DNA from: Deltaproteobacteria bacterium | GTDB lineage: Bacteria; Myxococcota; B64-G9 | Direction: 5' to 3' | Length of the DNA stretch: 8,530 nt | Assembly (NCBI GenBank): GCA_003647095.1 | Contig: QMME01000156.1 | Location: 1-8,530 of the forward strand | Shown: one piece after another, positions 1 to 6,056 of the stretch | Position numbering within the stretch: the stretch's first letter is position 1 | Layout: each line of letters opens with the position of its first letter | The notes under the pieces: model-generated | What the model was told of the DNA's origin: nothing | Seen by the model: only the letters and a program-made list of their open reading frames with translations | Database searches by the model: none | Made by a program: the position numbers and the translations under genes

Positions 1-2
1 AA

Positions 3-53
3 CTGGCCCCGGTGGAGGCGGCCGGGGAGAACCCCGCCCGGAAGCGGGAGTAG
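3..53 (+). CDS. 3' end of a probable rightward gene (partial)
   Basis: This frame is open from the window edge to a TAG stop. It reads as the last 16 residues of a protein, ending in Arg-Lys-Arg-Glu. All 16 sense codons end in G or C, as expected for a real gene in this genome. It stops 8 bp before the stop of the leftward phosphoesterase gene, so the two would be convergent. Nothing can be said about function. The stretch is short, and in DNA this GC-rich an open frame of this length can arise by chance, so the call is tentative. Confidence 0.35.
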   Translation: MAPVEAAGENPARKRE

Positions 54-60
54 CCGGGCT

Positions 61-1554
61 TCAACCCCGGCGCCTCCGGCCCGGCAACAGCAGCAGCAGC
101 AACAACAAGAACCAGGTGCCGCCGGCGCCGGGGGCGGTGCCGCAGCCGCAGCCCGAACCGGCCCCGGGGGAGCCGTCCGCCCCGTCGTCTGCGGCGTCCG
201 CCTCGCCGTCGCCGCCGTCGCGGCCCGCTTCCGGCCCGGCACCGGCATCGTCCGTGACGCCGGCGTCGGCGCCCAGGTCGGCCGCGTCGTTCCCGCCCCC
301 GTCGGCGCTGCCGTCGTCCCCGTCGCCGGTAGCGCCGCCGTCCCCGTCAGGGCCGCCGTCGGGAGGGTGCCAGGGCTCGGGGCAGGCGCCGGCGGCGTCG
401 AGCAGCACCTTTATGGAACGGGAGCGGGTCTGCGAGCCGGAGGCGGTGACGGTCAGCTCCACCTCCCCGGCGGCCAGGCCGGTGGTGTCGAAGGCGCCCC
501 GCCAGAGCATGGGCCGGTCGGGATCCCGCTCCAGGGCCGCCTCGGGCCCGGAGCCGGCGCGGCAGGTGACCGCCGTCACCGGGGCGTTGTCGAACACCAG
601 GGCGCGCACCGGGGCCGCGGCGCAGTCCGGGGCCACGGCGTAGGCGTAGGGGTTGGGGTCGCCGCTTTCCAGGCGGGCGTCGGCGGGGGCGGTGATGACC
701 AGGAAGGGCCAGGGATCGTCGCTGTCGGTGACCTCGTAGGTGAGGAAGTCGCCGTCGACGGCGATGAGGGCCAGGTTCTCGTGCTTGGCCTTGCCGAGAC
801 TGTTCACCTGGCGGGCGAGGACGCCGTCGTAGAGGTACTCCTCGTAGGCGTGGATGTGGCCGTGGAAGTACTGCGCCCCGGCCCCGCGCCACAGGGCCCG
901 GGCCTCGTCGGCGCGGTCGGGATCTCCCGGGGGGTGGTGGCCGAACACCAGCACCAGGTTGGCATCGGCGTTGCCCTCCAGCATCTCGCCCATCTCCTCC
1001 AGCTCCTCCTGGGAAAAGCCGGCCGGGTCCAGGAAGGGCCGGGCCGAGTCTCCGGGGGTGGAGCAGCCGTAGAGGAAGTAGAAGCCGAAGTCGAACTGGA
1101 GCAGCAGCGCCCGGGTGGTCCGGCCGTAGGTGGAGCCGTTGAGGGACCACTCCAGGTAGTAGGAGAGATCGTCGTCGTAGGTGTCGTGGTTGCCGGGCAG
1201 GTCGATGTAGTAGTCGGCCGGCACGCCGGCCTGGTCGACGATGCCCCGGTAGCGCTGCCACTCGCCCAGGTCCTGGCCGGAGGCGGGGATGCCGTTTTTC
1301 GAGGCGTCGACCAGGTCCCCGGTGTTGATCACCAGCTCCGGCTGGATGATGGGCAGCGCCTCCTGCAGCAGCCAGTAGAAGCGCCCGTCCTCGTTGTACC
1401 AGTCGGTGCCGATGTGGGTGTCGGAGACCTGCACCAGCCAGAACAGCCGGTGGGGATCGGCGCCGTAGTAGGCGGCGCCGGGATCGGCGCGGGCGGACAG
1501 GGCCCCGGCCAGCAGGAAGGCAACTGCCAGGCAGGAGTACGGCCGGGGTCTCAT
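61..1554 (-). CDS. Secreted metallophosphoesterase, TMEM62-like, with MYXO-CTERM-like tail
   Basis: Predicted 497-residue exported phosphoesterase. Seen in order: a signal peptide (about 1-23, ending ARA); a calcineurin-like catalytic domain (about 37-275); an Ig-like beta domain (about 283-385); an Asp/Gly/Ala-rich linker (about 398-465); and a tail with CGCG at 469-472, a Trp-Phe-poly-Leu segment (481-490) and RRRR. The metal-binding motifs are all present: D45-x-H47 in SDTHIG, G79-D80, G121-N-H-D124, G205-H-H207 and G232-H-x-H235. The family uses two metal ions to hydrolyse phosphoesters, but the substrate here is unknown. The order of catalytic domain, then a WPFLVIT-type strand opening an Ig-like domain, and the GQDLGEWQRYR stretch resemble eukaryotic TMEM62. 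The multi-pass C terminus of TMEM62 is replaced by the sorting tail. The ATG at 1554 was chosen because the signal peptide follows directly; the frame stays open further upstream, but that part overlaps the end of the upstream gene and is low-complexity. No strong ribosome binding site is seen, so translation may depend on the upstream gene 40 bp away. Confidence 0.87.
   Translation of the reverse strand: MRPRPYSCLAVAFLLAGALSARADPGAAYYGADPHRLFWLVQVSDTHIGTDWYNEDGRFYWLLQEALPIIQPELVINTGDLVDASKNGIPASGQDLGEWQRYRGIVDQAGVPADYYIDLPGNHDTYDDDLSYYLEWSLNGSTYGRTTRALLLQFDFGFYFLYGCSTPGDSARPFLDPAGFSQEELEEMGEMLEGNADANLVLVFGHHPPGDPDRADEARALWRGAGAQYFHGHIHAYEEYLYDGVLARQVNSLGKAKHENLALIAVDGDFLTYEVTDSDDPWPFLVITAPADARLESGDPNPYAYAVAPDCAAAPVRALVFDNAPVTAVTCRAGSGPEAALERDPDRPMLWRGAFDTTGLAAGEVELTVTASGSQTRSRSIKVLLDAAGACPEPWHPPDGGPDGDGGATGDGDDGSADGGGNDAADLGADAGVTDDAGAGPEAGRDGGDGEADAADDGADGSPGAGSGCGCGTAPGAGGTWFLLLLLLLLPGRRRRG
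151..363 (-). repeat. Low-complexity Asp/Gly/Ala linker coding segment (phosphoesterase)
   Basis: This stretch encodes the Asp/Gly/Ala-rich spacer between the Ig-like domain and the CGCG sorting tail. On the + strand it appears as degenerate runs of gcc, gtc and ccg triplets. The same kind of segment is found in the neighbouring arabinofuranosidase. Such spacers are typical of myxobacterial surface proteins and probably hold the folded domains away from the membrane. They tend to expand and contract by slippage. Confidence 0.7.
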
Positions 1555-1594
1555 GGGTTCATTGTGCCACAGGACGCCCCCGGCCTGCCAGTCG

Positions 1595-3940
1595 TTACCG
1601 CCGCCGGCGCCACCGGGCCAGACCCACCAGCAGGGCCAGCAGCGGCGGCCAGGTGGCGGCCGCTGCCCGCCGGTGCGTGCCGCAGCCGCAGGAGCCCGAC
1701 AGGCGCCCGCCGGCATCGGGCCCGGCGTCGCTGCCGCCGTCGGCGCCGGCGTCGGCCCCGGCATCGCCGGCATCGGGTCCGCCGTCGGCGCCCGGGTCGG
1801 CCCCGGCATCGGAGGCATCGGCGCCGCCGTCCGCGCCCCCGTCGCCGCCGTCGGGATCGACCGCCCCGGGTACCCGCAGCTTGAGCACCACGGCGCTGTG
1901 CGGCGGCAGGGTGACGGCCACCGGCTCCCCGGCCGCCCCGGAAAGCGCCTCCCGGCGCAGGGAGACCGTCTCGGCGATCTCGTTGTTGGCGTCGAGGTCT
2001 CCTTCCAGCCACACCGCCTCGAGCGGCGCCAGCCGGCGGGCGATCTCCACCCGGCGCTCCTCGGCCAGGTGCCGGTTCACCAGCAGCAGCGAGTAATCGT
2101 CGCCGTCGCGGTAGGGGTAGCAGGCCAGGTAGGGAACCCCCTGCTCGCCGGTGAGGGCGTCGTCGTAGCTGCCCGCGCCGGTGACGCTGCAGCCGATCAT
2201 GTCGCCGCGCACCTCGCGGGTGAGCAGCTGCAGGGCGAAAAACGCCGGCTTGCGCGGCACCGCGGGGTAGGGGCCGGTGGCGCCCCAGACGTTGCCGCCG
2301 TAGTGGAAGTGGTTGATGTTCTCCACCCCGGCGGCGTTGGCGGCGGCGTAGTTGTCCACCAGCGACAGCGCCGCGCCCAGGCTCACCTCCTTGAAGTACA
2401 GCGGCGAGGGGTCGTGCAGGTCGGGTTCGTAGCCGCCCCAGGTGGCGTTGCCCTCGTAGACGGCGGTGGCGATGTCCCGGCCGCCGCTGGCCTGGCGGAA
2501 GGCCTGGCGCATGTCGGTGATCCGGCGCCGGTGCCACTCGGCGGTGGCGAACAGGGCGGCGTAGATGGCGGCGTCGCCGTCGGAGCTGGCGCCGCTGCCG
2601 TAGTACATGTCGATGGTGGAAAAGTCGGTCAGGTGGCCGATGGCCGGCACCACGGTGCCGTCGTAGGAGCCGGGCCAGCCGCCCATCCAGGTGTCGGGGC
2701 TGCGGCCGCAGAAGCCCACCCGCATGTTGGCCCGCCAGCCGGGCCGGGACTTCATCTCGGTCATGCGCCGCAGGTTGTAGGTGACGAAGTTGTTCATCTG
2801 CTGCTCGAGGTCTTCCGTGCCGTCGATGTCCATGTCCCAGGTGTCGTCGGGGGTGCCCCAGAGCTCGTTGCCCAGCTCCAGGTAGATGCGCTCGAACTGG
2901 GTGTCCCAGCGCGCAAAGCCGTCGGCCTCGCGGCGCGCCCCGTACTCGGTGCCGGCGTCGCCGCCCAGGTAGTCGACCAGGTTGCCGTGATCCTGGTAGA
3001 CGGAGTCGAGCACCTGGTAGGTGAGATCGCCCACCTGCCAGTGGCTGTCATCGGAAAACGCCGGGGGCACGGTGATGAAGGGCTGGGCGCCCACCCGCCG
3101 GCACAGGCGCAGGAAGGTGTTGAGATCCAGGTCCGGCTGCAGGCCGGGCGGGCCGTAGTCGAGGTCCCAGGGCCGGCGCAGGTAGCTTTCCAGGGGAATG
3201 CCGTTCACCCCCAGCCCGCCCAGGCGCAGGGTGGCCGGCTGCAGTTCCTCCAGCCGGGCCACGAACGTCGCCGACAGCCCGGTGTCCGGGTCGATGTCGT
3301 CCTCGTCCCAGGCCACGAGATCGTCCAGCCAGTAGCTGGCGGCGTCTTCGAAGCGGACGCTCACCCCGCGCAGCAGAAACTGCTCGCCGGGCTGGTACGT
3401 CGACTCCACCACCTGCCAGGAGGTGCCCACGGTGATCTCGCCGCCGTAGCGGCCCGACCAGCCCTCGTCGAGCAGGCCCAGCTTGACGCGGGCGCCTTCG
3501 CTGCTGGCGCGGATGCGCAGCTTGATGCGGTAGGTGTGTCCCGGCCGGGCGGTCATCACCAGCGGCGCCTGGGACAGGTCGGCGCGGCCCTGGTTGAGCG
3601 ACGCCGGGGCCGCGGCCACGTCGATGCGCTGGCACTGGTTGCCGGTGGGACAGCCGGCGGTCTCCACCGCGGCGCCGGCCTGCCCGGAGGCGTACCAGGG
3701 CCAGCCGTTGCGGGCGAAGCCGTTGTCGTCTTCGGGACCCTCGAAGGAAGGGTCGTCGACCAGGATGGCGCCGACGAAGTTGTACCAGGAGCCGCCGCCG
3801 TTGACCCCGATGCCCACCAGCGCCCGGGGGGCCACGACGTTGTCGTCGAGCTGCACCGTGACCGTCTGGGCCGACACCGTCCCGGCCGCCAGCAACGCCA
3901 GCAGCGGCGGGACCACGAGTACTCCGCGGGTGCTTTTCAT
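1595..3940 (-). CDS. Secreted GH51-like alpha-L-arabinofuranosidase with N-terminal CBM-like domain and MYXO-CTERM-like tail
   Basis: Predicted 781-residue exported glycoside hydrolase. Domains from the chosen start: a signal peptide (about 1-24, ending VSA); a beta-sandwich that looks like a carbohydrate-binding module of the CBM4/9 type (about 55-212, opening VDDPSFEG); a clan GH-A (beta/alpha)8 barrel (about 220-570); a C-terminal beta domain (about 570-690); a DGG/DAG-rich linker (about 695-746); and a tail with SCGCGT (749-754), a hydrophobic segment and WRRRR. The ELGNE motif gives E359 as acid/base, and E496 in VYEGN is the likely nucleophile. Their 137-residue spacing suits the fold. 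The GH51 family removes arabinofuranosyl side groups from plant polysaccharides, but overall divergence makes the exact substrate uncertain. An ATG two codons upstream (3946) directly abuts AAGGGAG. The ATG at 3940 has a 6-nt spacer from it and the same AAGGGAG-N6-ATGAAAAGC layout as the gene starting at 5513, so it is preferred. This is the first gene of an operon with the phosphoesterase. Confidence 0.85.
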   Translation of the reverse strand: MKSTRGVLVVPPLLALLAAGTVSAQTVTVQLDDNVVAPRALVGIGVNGGGSWYNFVGAILVDDPSFEGPEDDNGFARNGWPWYASGQAGAAVETAGCPTGNQCQRIDVAAAPASLNQGRADLSQAPLVMTARPGHTYRIKLRIRASSEGARVKLGLLDEGWSGRYGGEITVGTSWQVVESTYQPGEQFLLRGVSVRFEDAASYWLDDLVAWDEDDIDPDTGLSATFVARLEELQPATLRLGGLGVNGIPLESYLRRPWDLDYGPPGLQPDLDLNTFLRLCRRVGAQPFITVPPAFSDDSHWQVGDLTYQVLDSVYQDHGNLVDYLGGDAGTEYGARREADGFARWDTQFERIYLELGNELWGTPDDTWDMDIDGTEDLEQQMNNFVTYNLRRMTEMKSRPGWRANMRVGFCGRSPDTWMGGWPGSYDGTVVPAIGHLTDFSTIDMYYGSGASSDGDAAIYAALFATAEWHRRRITDMRQAFRQASGGRDIATAVYEGNATWGGYEPDLHDPSPLYFKEVSLGAALSLVDNYAAANAAGVENINHFHYGGNVWGATGPYPAVPRKPAFFALQLLTREVRGDMIGCSVTGAGSYDDALTGEQGVPYLACYPYRDGDDYSLLLVNRHLAEERRVEIARRLAPLEAVWLEGDLDANNEIAETVSLRREALSGAAGEPVAVTLPPHSAVVLKLRVPGAVDPDGGDGGADGGADASDAGADPGADGGPDAGDAGADAGADGGSDAGPDAGGRLSGSCGCGTHRRAAAATWPPLLALLVGLARWRRRR
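1703..1858 (-). repeat. Degenerate DAG/DGG tandem-repeat linker coding segment (arabinofuranosidase)
   Basis: About 52 codons encode tandem Asp-Ala-Gly and Asp-Gly-Gly units just before the SCGCGT motif. On the + strand the units are visible as repeated gcatcgg, gtcggc and ccgtcgg blocks. The segment is a flexible acidic spacer to the membrane tail. Copy number probably varies between strains, and the region is prone to slippage or assembly error. Confidence 0.75.
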
Positions 3941-3983
3941 GGCCATCTCCCTTCATCGCGCAGGGCTGATGGTGGAGGTGACA

Positions 3984-4012
3984 AGAATAGCAGCTGGCCC
4001 GGTGGGGGGCAA
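3984..4012 (-). promoter_or_regulatory. Sigma70-like promoter for the arabinofuranosidase-phosphoesterase operon
   Basis: On the minus strand TTGCCC (4007-4012) is followed by a 17-bp spacer and TATTCT (3984-3989). Each hexamer matches consensus at four of six positions. The predicted transcript starts near 3977, giving a leader of about 37 nt that carries AAGGGAG. The -10 and its upstream flank (CTGCTATTCT) nearly match the promoter of the gene starting at 5513 (CTGCTATCCT). Confidence 0.6.
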
Positions 4013-4099
4013 AGGCGGAAAAATTTTCCTCCCGGGCAACCCCTTGGGCCCGCGGGCGGTCGTAGAGGGCGAGATGAGAGCCCGAGCCCCGAAAAACCA

Positions 4100-4138
4100 T
4101 GACCGAACCGTGACCGGACGCAGACGCTGCGGTTACCG
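4100..4138 (+). promoter_or_regulatory. Candidate operator: TGACCG repeats in 11-bp phase, with a small dyad
   Basis: TGACCG occurs at 4100-4105 and 4111-4116, and TTACCG follows at 4133-4138, so the copies are 11 and 22 bp apart on one face of the helix. A perfect 5-bp dyad, CGCAG-acg-CTGCG (4119-4131), lies between them. Tandem sites with 11-bp spacing are typical of OmpR/PhoB-type response regulators. The site lies in the 253-bp divergent region and could act on the small gene at 4194, on the operon at 3940, or on both. A weak promoter candidate for the rightward gene, TTACCG-N18-GATAAC, overlaps the last repeat. This is inference from pattern only. Confidence 0.3.
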
Positions 4139-4193
4139 GCCCGGGGCAGGATGGACGATAACGAAGCCGGACCCTTGCCTGGGAGGCAATGCC

Positions 4194-4550
4194 ATGAAAA
4201 AGTCGATGACCCTGATCGCGGCCCTGTTGGTAGCAGTTGCCCTGCCGGCGACGGCCGCCCTGGCCGGCGGCGAGCGCCGCGACGACGCGACCACCTTCGT
4301 GAGCCTCGACGAGCTGGGCGAGCTGGTGGAAAGGAGCATAGTTCCCGCCTGGCGGGCCGAGCTGAGCGCCGAGATGCGCACCTGGCCCGGCAAGGCCCTG
4401 CGCGATCTCCTGGAACGGGGAGAGCCCGTCCGCGTCGGCAAGGCTCCCGCCACCGGCACCGCCGCCCCCGCCGGCGCTTCCACTACCCGGAGCGCTCCCT
4501 GCAAGGCCGTCATCGTCACCTCCAGCGCCGACGAGTGCGAAGCCTCCTAG
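4194..4550 (+). CDS. Small exported protein of unknown function (118 aa)
   Basis: I do not recognise the family. The protein opens with a clear signal peptide: MKKS, a hydrophobic core, then a cleavage region around ALAGG at residues 22-26. A predicted amphipathic helical stretch follows (about 35-75, containing LDELGELVERSIVPAWRAEL). After that comes an Ala/Pro/Gly/Thr-rich segment (about 80-100) and a short C terminus with two cysteines, C103 and C115, that could form a disulfide after export. GGGAGG lies 7 nt before the ATG, which decides this start; the frame stays open well upstream but is antisense to the arabinofuranosidase gene there. The gene is transcribed away from that operon and ends 31 bp before a strong hairpin. 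Codon use matches the neighbours. Confidence 0.72.
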   Translation: MKKSMTLIAALLVAVALPATAALAGGERRDDATTFVSLDELGELVERSIVPAWRAELSAEMRTWPGKALRDLLERGEPVRVGKAPATGTAAPAGASTTRSAPCKAVIVTSSADECEAS

Positions 4551-4580
4551 CTGCACCGGCTTCCTCCCCACGTCGCTGCG

Positions 4581-4600
4581 ACGGGCGGCCACCCGCCCGT
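4581..4600 (+). terminator. Hairpin downstream of the small exported gene
   Basis: ACGGGCGG (4581-4588) and CCGCCCGT (4593-4600) form a perfect 8-bp GC-rich stem with a 4-nt loop, 31 nt after the stop codon at 4550. There is no T-tract on either side, so it is not a textbook intrinsic terminator. Its place between two convergent genes suggests it ends or protects one or both transcripts. Confidence 0.5.
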
Positions 4601-4626
4601 TCCGCCTCCGCAGGAAACCAAGGCCA

Positions 4627-4708
4627 GCCAAGGTGCCAGGGGAATAGTTGGGGTGCCCTGGGGTACCGAAGCCAGGTGCCGGGGAAATAGTCGGGGGAAA
4701 AGATGGGG
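4627..4708 (-). repeat. Two adjacent copies of a dispersed intergenic repeat (copies A and B)
   Basis: Copy A (4627-4653) and copy B (4671-4708) share the + strand pattern GCCAAGGTGCC-rGGGrAATAGT-yGGGG. Copy B continues into GGGAAAAGATGGGG. The same element recurs at 5611-5648 in the same orientation. A small hairpin between the copies (GGTGCC-ctgg-GGTACC, with one G-T pair) adds structure. The stretch lies in the gap between two convergent genes and looks like a REP-type intergenic element rather than coding sequence. Confidence 0.65.
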
Positions 4709-4718
4709 CCCGCGCCCG

Positions 4719-5513
4719 TCACCGGCCGCGAGGCAGGAACGTCGCCGCCAGCATGTTCCGCAGGACCGCGCGCCACTCGTACTTCCGCCCGGGAAAGGCG
4801 GCCTGCAGCTCCTTGTCGAGGATGACGCGCAGCTCGATGCTTTCCTCCCGGGACCGGCAATTGAAGACCACCTGGCTCCTGGTCGACTTTCTCATCGAGG
4901 TTTTCCGGCAGATCTTTCTCAGCAACCGGTCGATCTTGATGTCGGCGCCGGCCGGGGGGTTTCTGAAGATCAGCCGGTAGAGGGCTCCCTGTTTTCGGGT
5001 CACCTGGCAGGCGGCCCGCAGGGCGTCGCGCAGCCTGGTGCCGGCCCGGGCCGCCGCGTCGTCGACGGCCCTGTTCTCGGCTCCCGGGCCCCGGGCGCGC
5101 CGGGGGCTGGTGCCGGTGACGTCGGCCAGCGTCTCTCCGGTGCGGGGGTTGTAGGCCTTGATTTGCAGGGCCACCGACAGGCCGCCGTCGTCCGGCGCCA
5201 CGGTGGTCTTGACCGCGAAGGAGACGATCACGTCCACGCCGGCCATGGCCAGGGCGGCCGATTCCTCGTCTTGGGCGCCGGACGGCCCGGCCTGCGGAAA
5301 ACCGCCGCTTTCGGCCACGTCCCAGCCGTCTTGCAGCAGGATCCCTGTCAGCTTCAGCGCCGCCATGAGGGAATTGCTGCTCTTGGCGGCGGCGGCCGGA
5401 ATGACGGTCACGTTCCAGTGGCAGGGGGGCGGTGTCCGCTCTCCGGCCCGGGCGGCGGCGCTGCCGCCGGCCAGCGACAGCAGGATCACCAGTGTGGTGC
5501 GGGCGCTTTTCAT
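4719..5513 (-). CDS. Exported protein of unknown function, two domains (264 aa)
   Basis: A signal peptide (about 1-23, ending ARA) points to export to the periplasm or beyond. The first domain (about 33-168) runs through VDVIVSFAVKTTVAP, a beta strand LSVALQIKAYN and TGETLADVTG, then an Ala-rich helix. This alternating pattern resembles the periplasmic domains of FlgT/LPP20-like and related envelope proteins, but no diagnostic motif confirms it. The second domain (about 175-264) is basic (RKICRKTSMRKSTRSQ) and unassigned; it may bind an anionic partner. Cysteines at 31, 169, 202 and 219 could form disulfides. AAGGGAG sits 6 nt before the ATG, exactly as in the arabinofuranosidase gene. It is a single-gene unit with its own promoter and is bracketed by same-orientation dispersed repeats. 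Confidence 0.75.
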   Translation of the reverse strand: MKSARTTLVILLSLAGGSAAARAGERTPPPCHWNVTVIPAAAAKSSNSLMAALKLTGILLQDGWDVAESGGFPQAGPSGAQDEESAALAMAGVDVIVSFAVKTTVAPDDGGLSVALQIKAYNPRTGETLADVTGTSPRRARGPGAENRAVDDAAARAGTRLRDALRAACQVTRKQGALYRLIFRNPPAGADIKIDRLLRKICRKTSMRKSTRSQVVFNCRSREESIELRVILDKELQAAFPGRKYEWRAVLRNMLAATFLPRGR

Positions 5514-5555
5514 GGCTTGCTCCCTTCTTGTCCGCTCTGGTTACTGGATGTGGCG

Positions 5556-5584
5556 AGGATAGCAGGAGGCCTGCCGGCGTGCAA
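5556..5584 (-). promoter_or_regulatory. Sigma70-like promoter for the 264-aa exported protein
   Basis: On the minus strand TTGCAC (5579-5584), a 17-bp spacer and TATCCT (5556-5561) form a good promoter. The predicted start is near 5549, giving a leader of about 36 nt with AAGGGAG. Leader length, spacer and the CTGCTATyCT core match the promoter at 3984-4012, so the two units may be expressed together. Confidence 0.62.
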
Positions 5585-5610
5585 TCGCCGGTTTTCTCCG
5601 GCCGGGTCCG

Positions 5611-5648
5611 GCCAAGGTGCCAGGGAAACAGTCGGGGGAAAAGCGGGG
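5611..5648 (-). repeat. Dispersed intergenic repeat, copy C
   Basis: On the + strand this reads GCCAAGGTGCCAGGGAAAC, then AGTCGGGGG, then AAAAGCGGGG. It matches copy B almost base for base apart from a short indel and a few substitutions, and it has the same orientation. It lies 26 bp upstream of the -35 box of the leftward gene starting at 5513, while copies A and B lie just after that gene's stop. Confidence 0.7.
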
Positions 5649-5657
5649 CGGGCGGTG

Positions 5658-5687
5658 TTGACGCCGGGCCGGGCCGCGGCCTACCAT
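5658..5687 (+). promoter_or_regulatory. Possible promoter reading toward the regulator remnant
   Basis: TTGACG (5658-5663), an 18-bp spacer and TACCAT (5682-5687) form a moderate sigma70-like match. It faces right and would give a long leader of about 180 nt before the HTH remnant at 5877. No convincing gene lies between them; a 16-codon frame starting at 5730 (ending TGA at 5780) follows an AGGG, but I would not call it a gene. The promoter may be a relic. Confidence 0.3.
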
Positions 5688-5876
5688 GGCGGCAATCGGC
5701 AAGGTGAAAACGGAACCGGCAGGGTCGTAATGGTTTCGTTTTTCGGGCACCTGGAGGGCGGCACCCGTGACCGCGGGTGACAGGCGTGGGTGCTAGGCTG
5801 GGGCGGTTGCGGGCGGCAGTGCTGACCGGCCCGTGGTTGCCCGGGCCGGAACGGATAGGAAGCAGGGAGGAAGCCG

Positions 5877-6056
5877 GTGCGGGGCGAGAGGCTGGCCAGG
5901 CAGTGGAAGATCCTGCAGATGCTGCTTTCCAGCCGGGAGGGCCTGAGCGCGGCCGAGCGGGCCGCGCGCCCGGGCTACAGCGTGCGCAGCGTCTACCGCG
6001 AAAAAAGCCCGCCTCCCCCGGCCATAAACCCCCGGTTCGTGTCTCTAAGAAAGTAG
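5877..6056 (+). pseudogene. Remnant of a WYL-type HTH transcriptional regulator (N-terminal 59 codons)
   Basis: A GTG start at 5877, preceded by CAGGGAGG with a 6-nt spacer, opens RGERLARQWKILQMLLSSRE followed by GLSAAERAARPGYSVRSVYRE. This is the characteristic N-terminal winged-helix segment of HTH-11/WYL-domain regulators. Intact members continue for about 300 residues through a linker and a WYL ligand-binding domain. Here the match ends right after the recognition helix at YRE (about 6002). A Pro-rich unrelated stretch follows, and a TAG ends the frame at 6056. Arg and Pro stand where the family usually has Leu in the HTH (AERAARPG), which suggests decay. No later part of the gene was found before 6391. 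It was probably cut by a deletion or insertion. Confidence 0.68.

Noticed and set aside
1703..1858. Repetitive gtcggc/gcatcgg units as a possible CRISPR or minisatellite
   Set aside because: The units are short, contiguous and in frame with an Asp/Ala/Gly linker. There are no unique spacers of constant length.
367..1884. Long open frame on the + strand opposite the phosphoesterase gene
   Set aside because: It is Gly/Val-rich low-complexity translation with no recognisable domain. Long antisense frames are expected opposite genes with near-pure G/C third positions.
3941..3946. Upstream ATG at 3946 as start of the arabinofuranosidase
   Set aside because: It directly abuts AAGGGAG with no spacer, whereas the ATG at 3940 has a 6-nt spacer identical in layout to another gene in the window.
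1553..4102. 849-codon open frame on the + strand opposite the arabinofuranosidase
   Set aside because: The translation is composed mostly of Val, Ala, Gly, His and Gln with no motifs, while the minus strand gives a full glycoside hydrolase with signal peptide and catalytic residues.
5541..5750. 69-codon minus-strand frame over repeat copy C
   Set aside because: Its FSPDCFPGTL stretch is just the translated repeat, and the similar peptide from copy B confirms it comes from the repeat and not from a gene.
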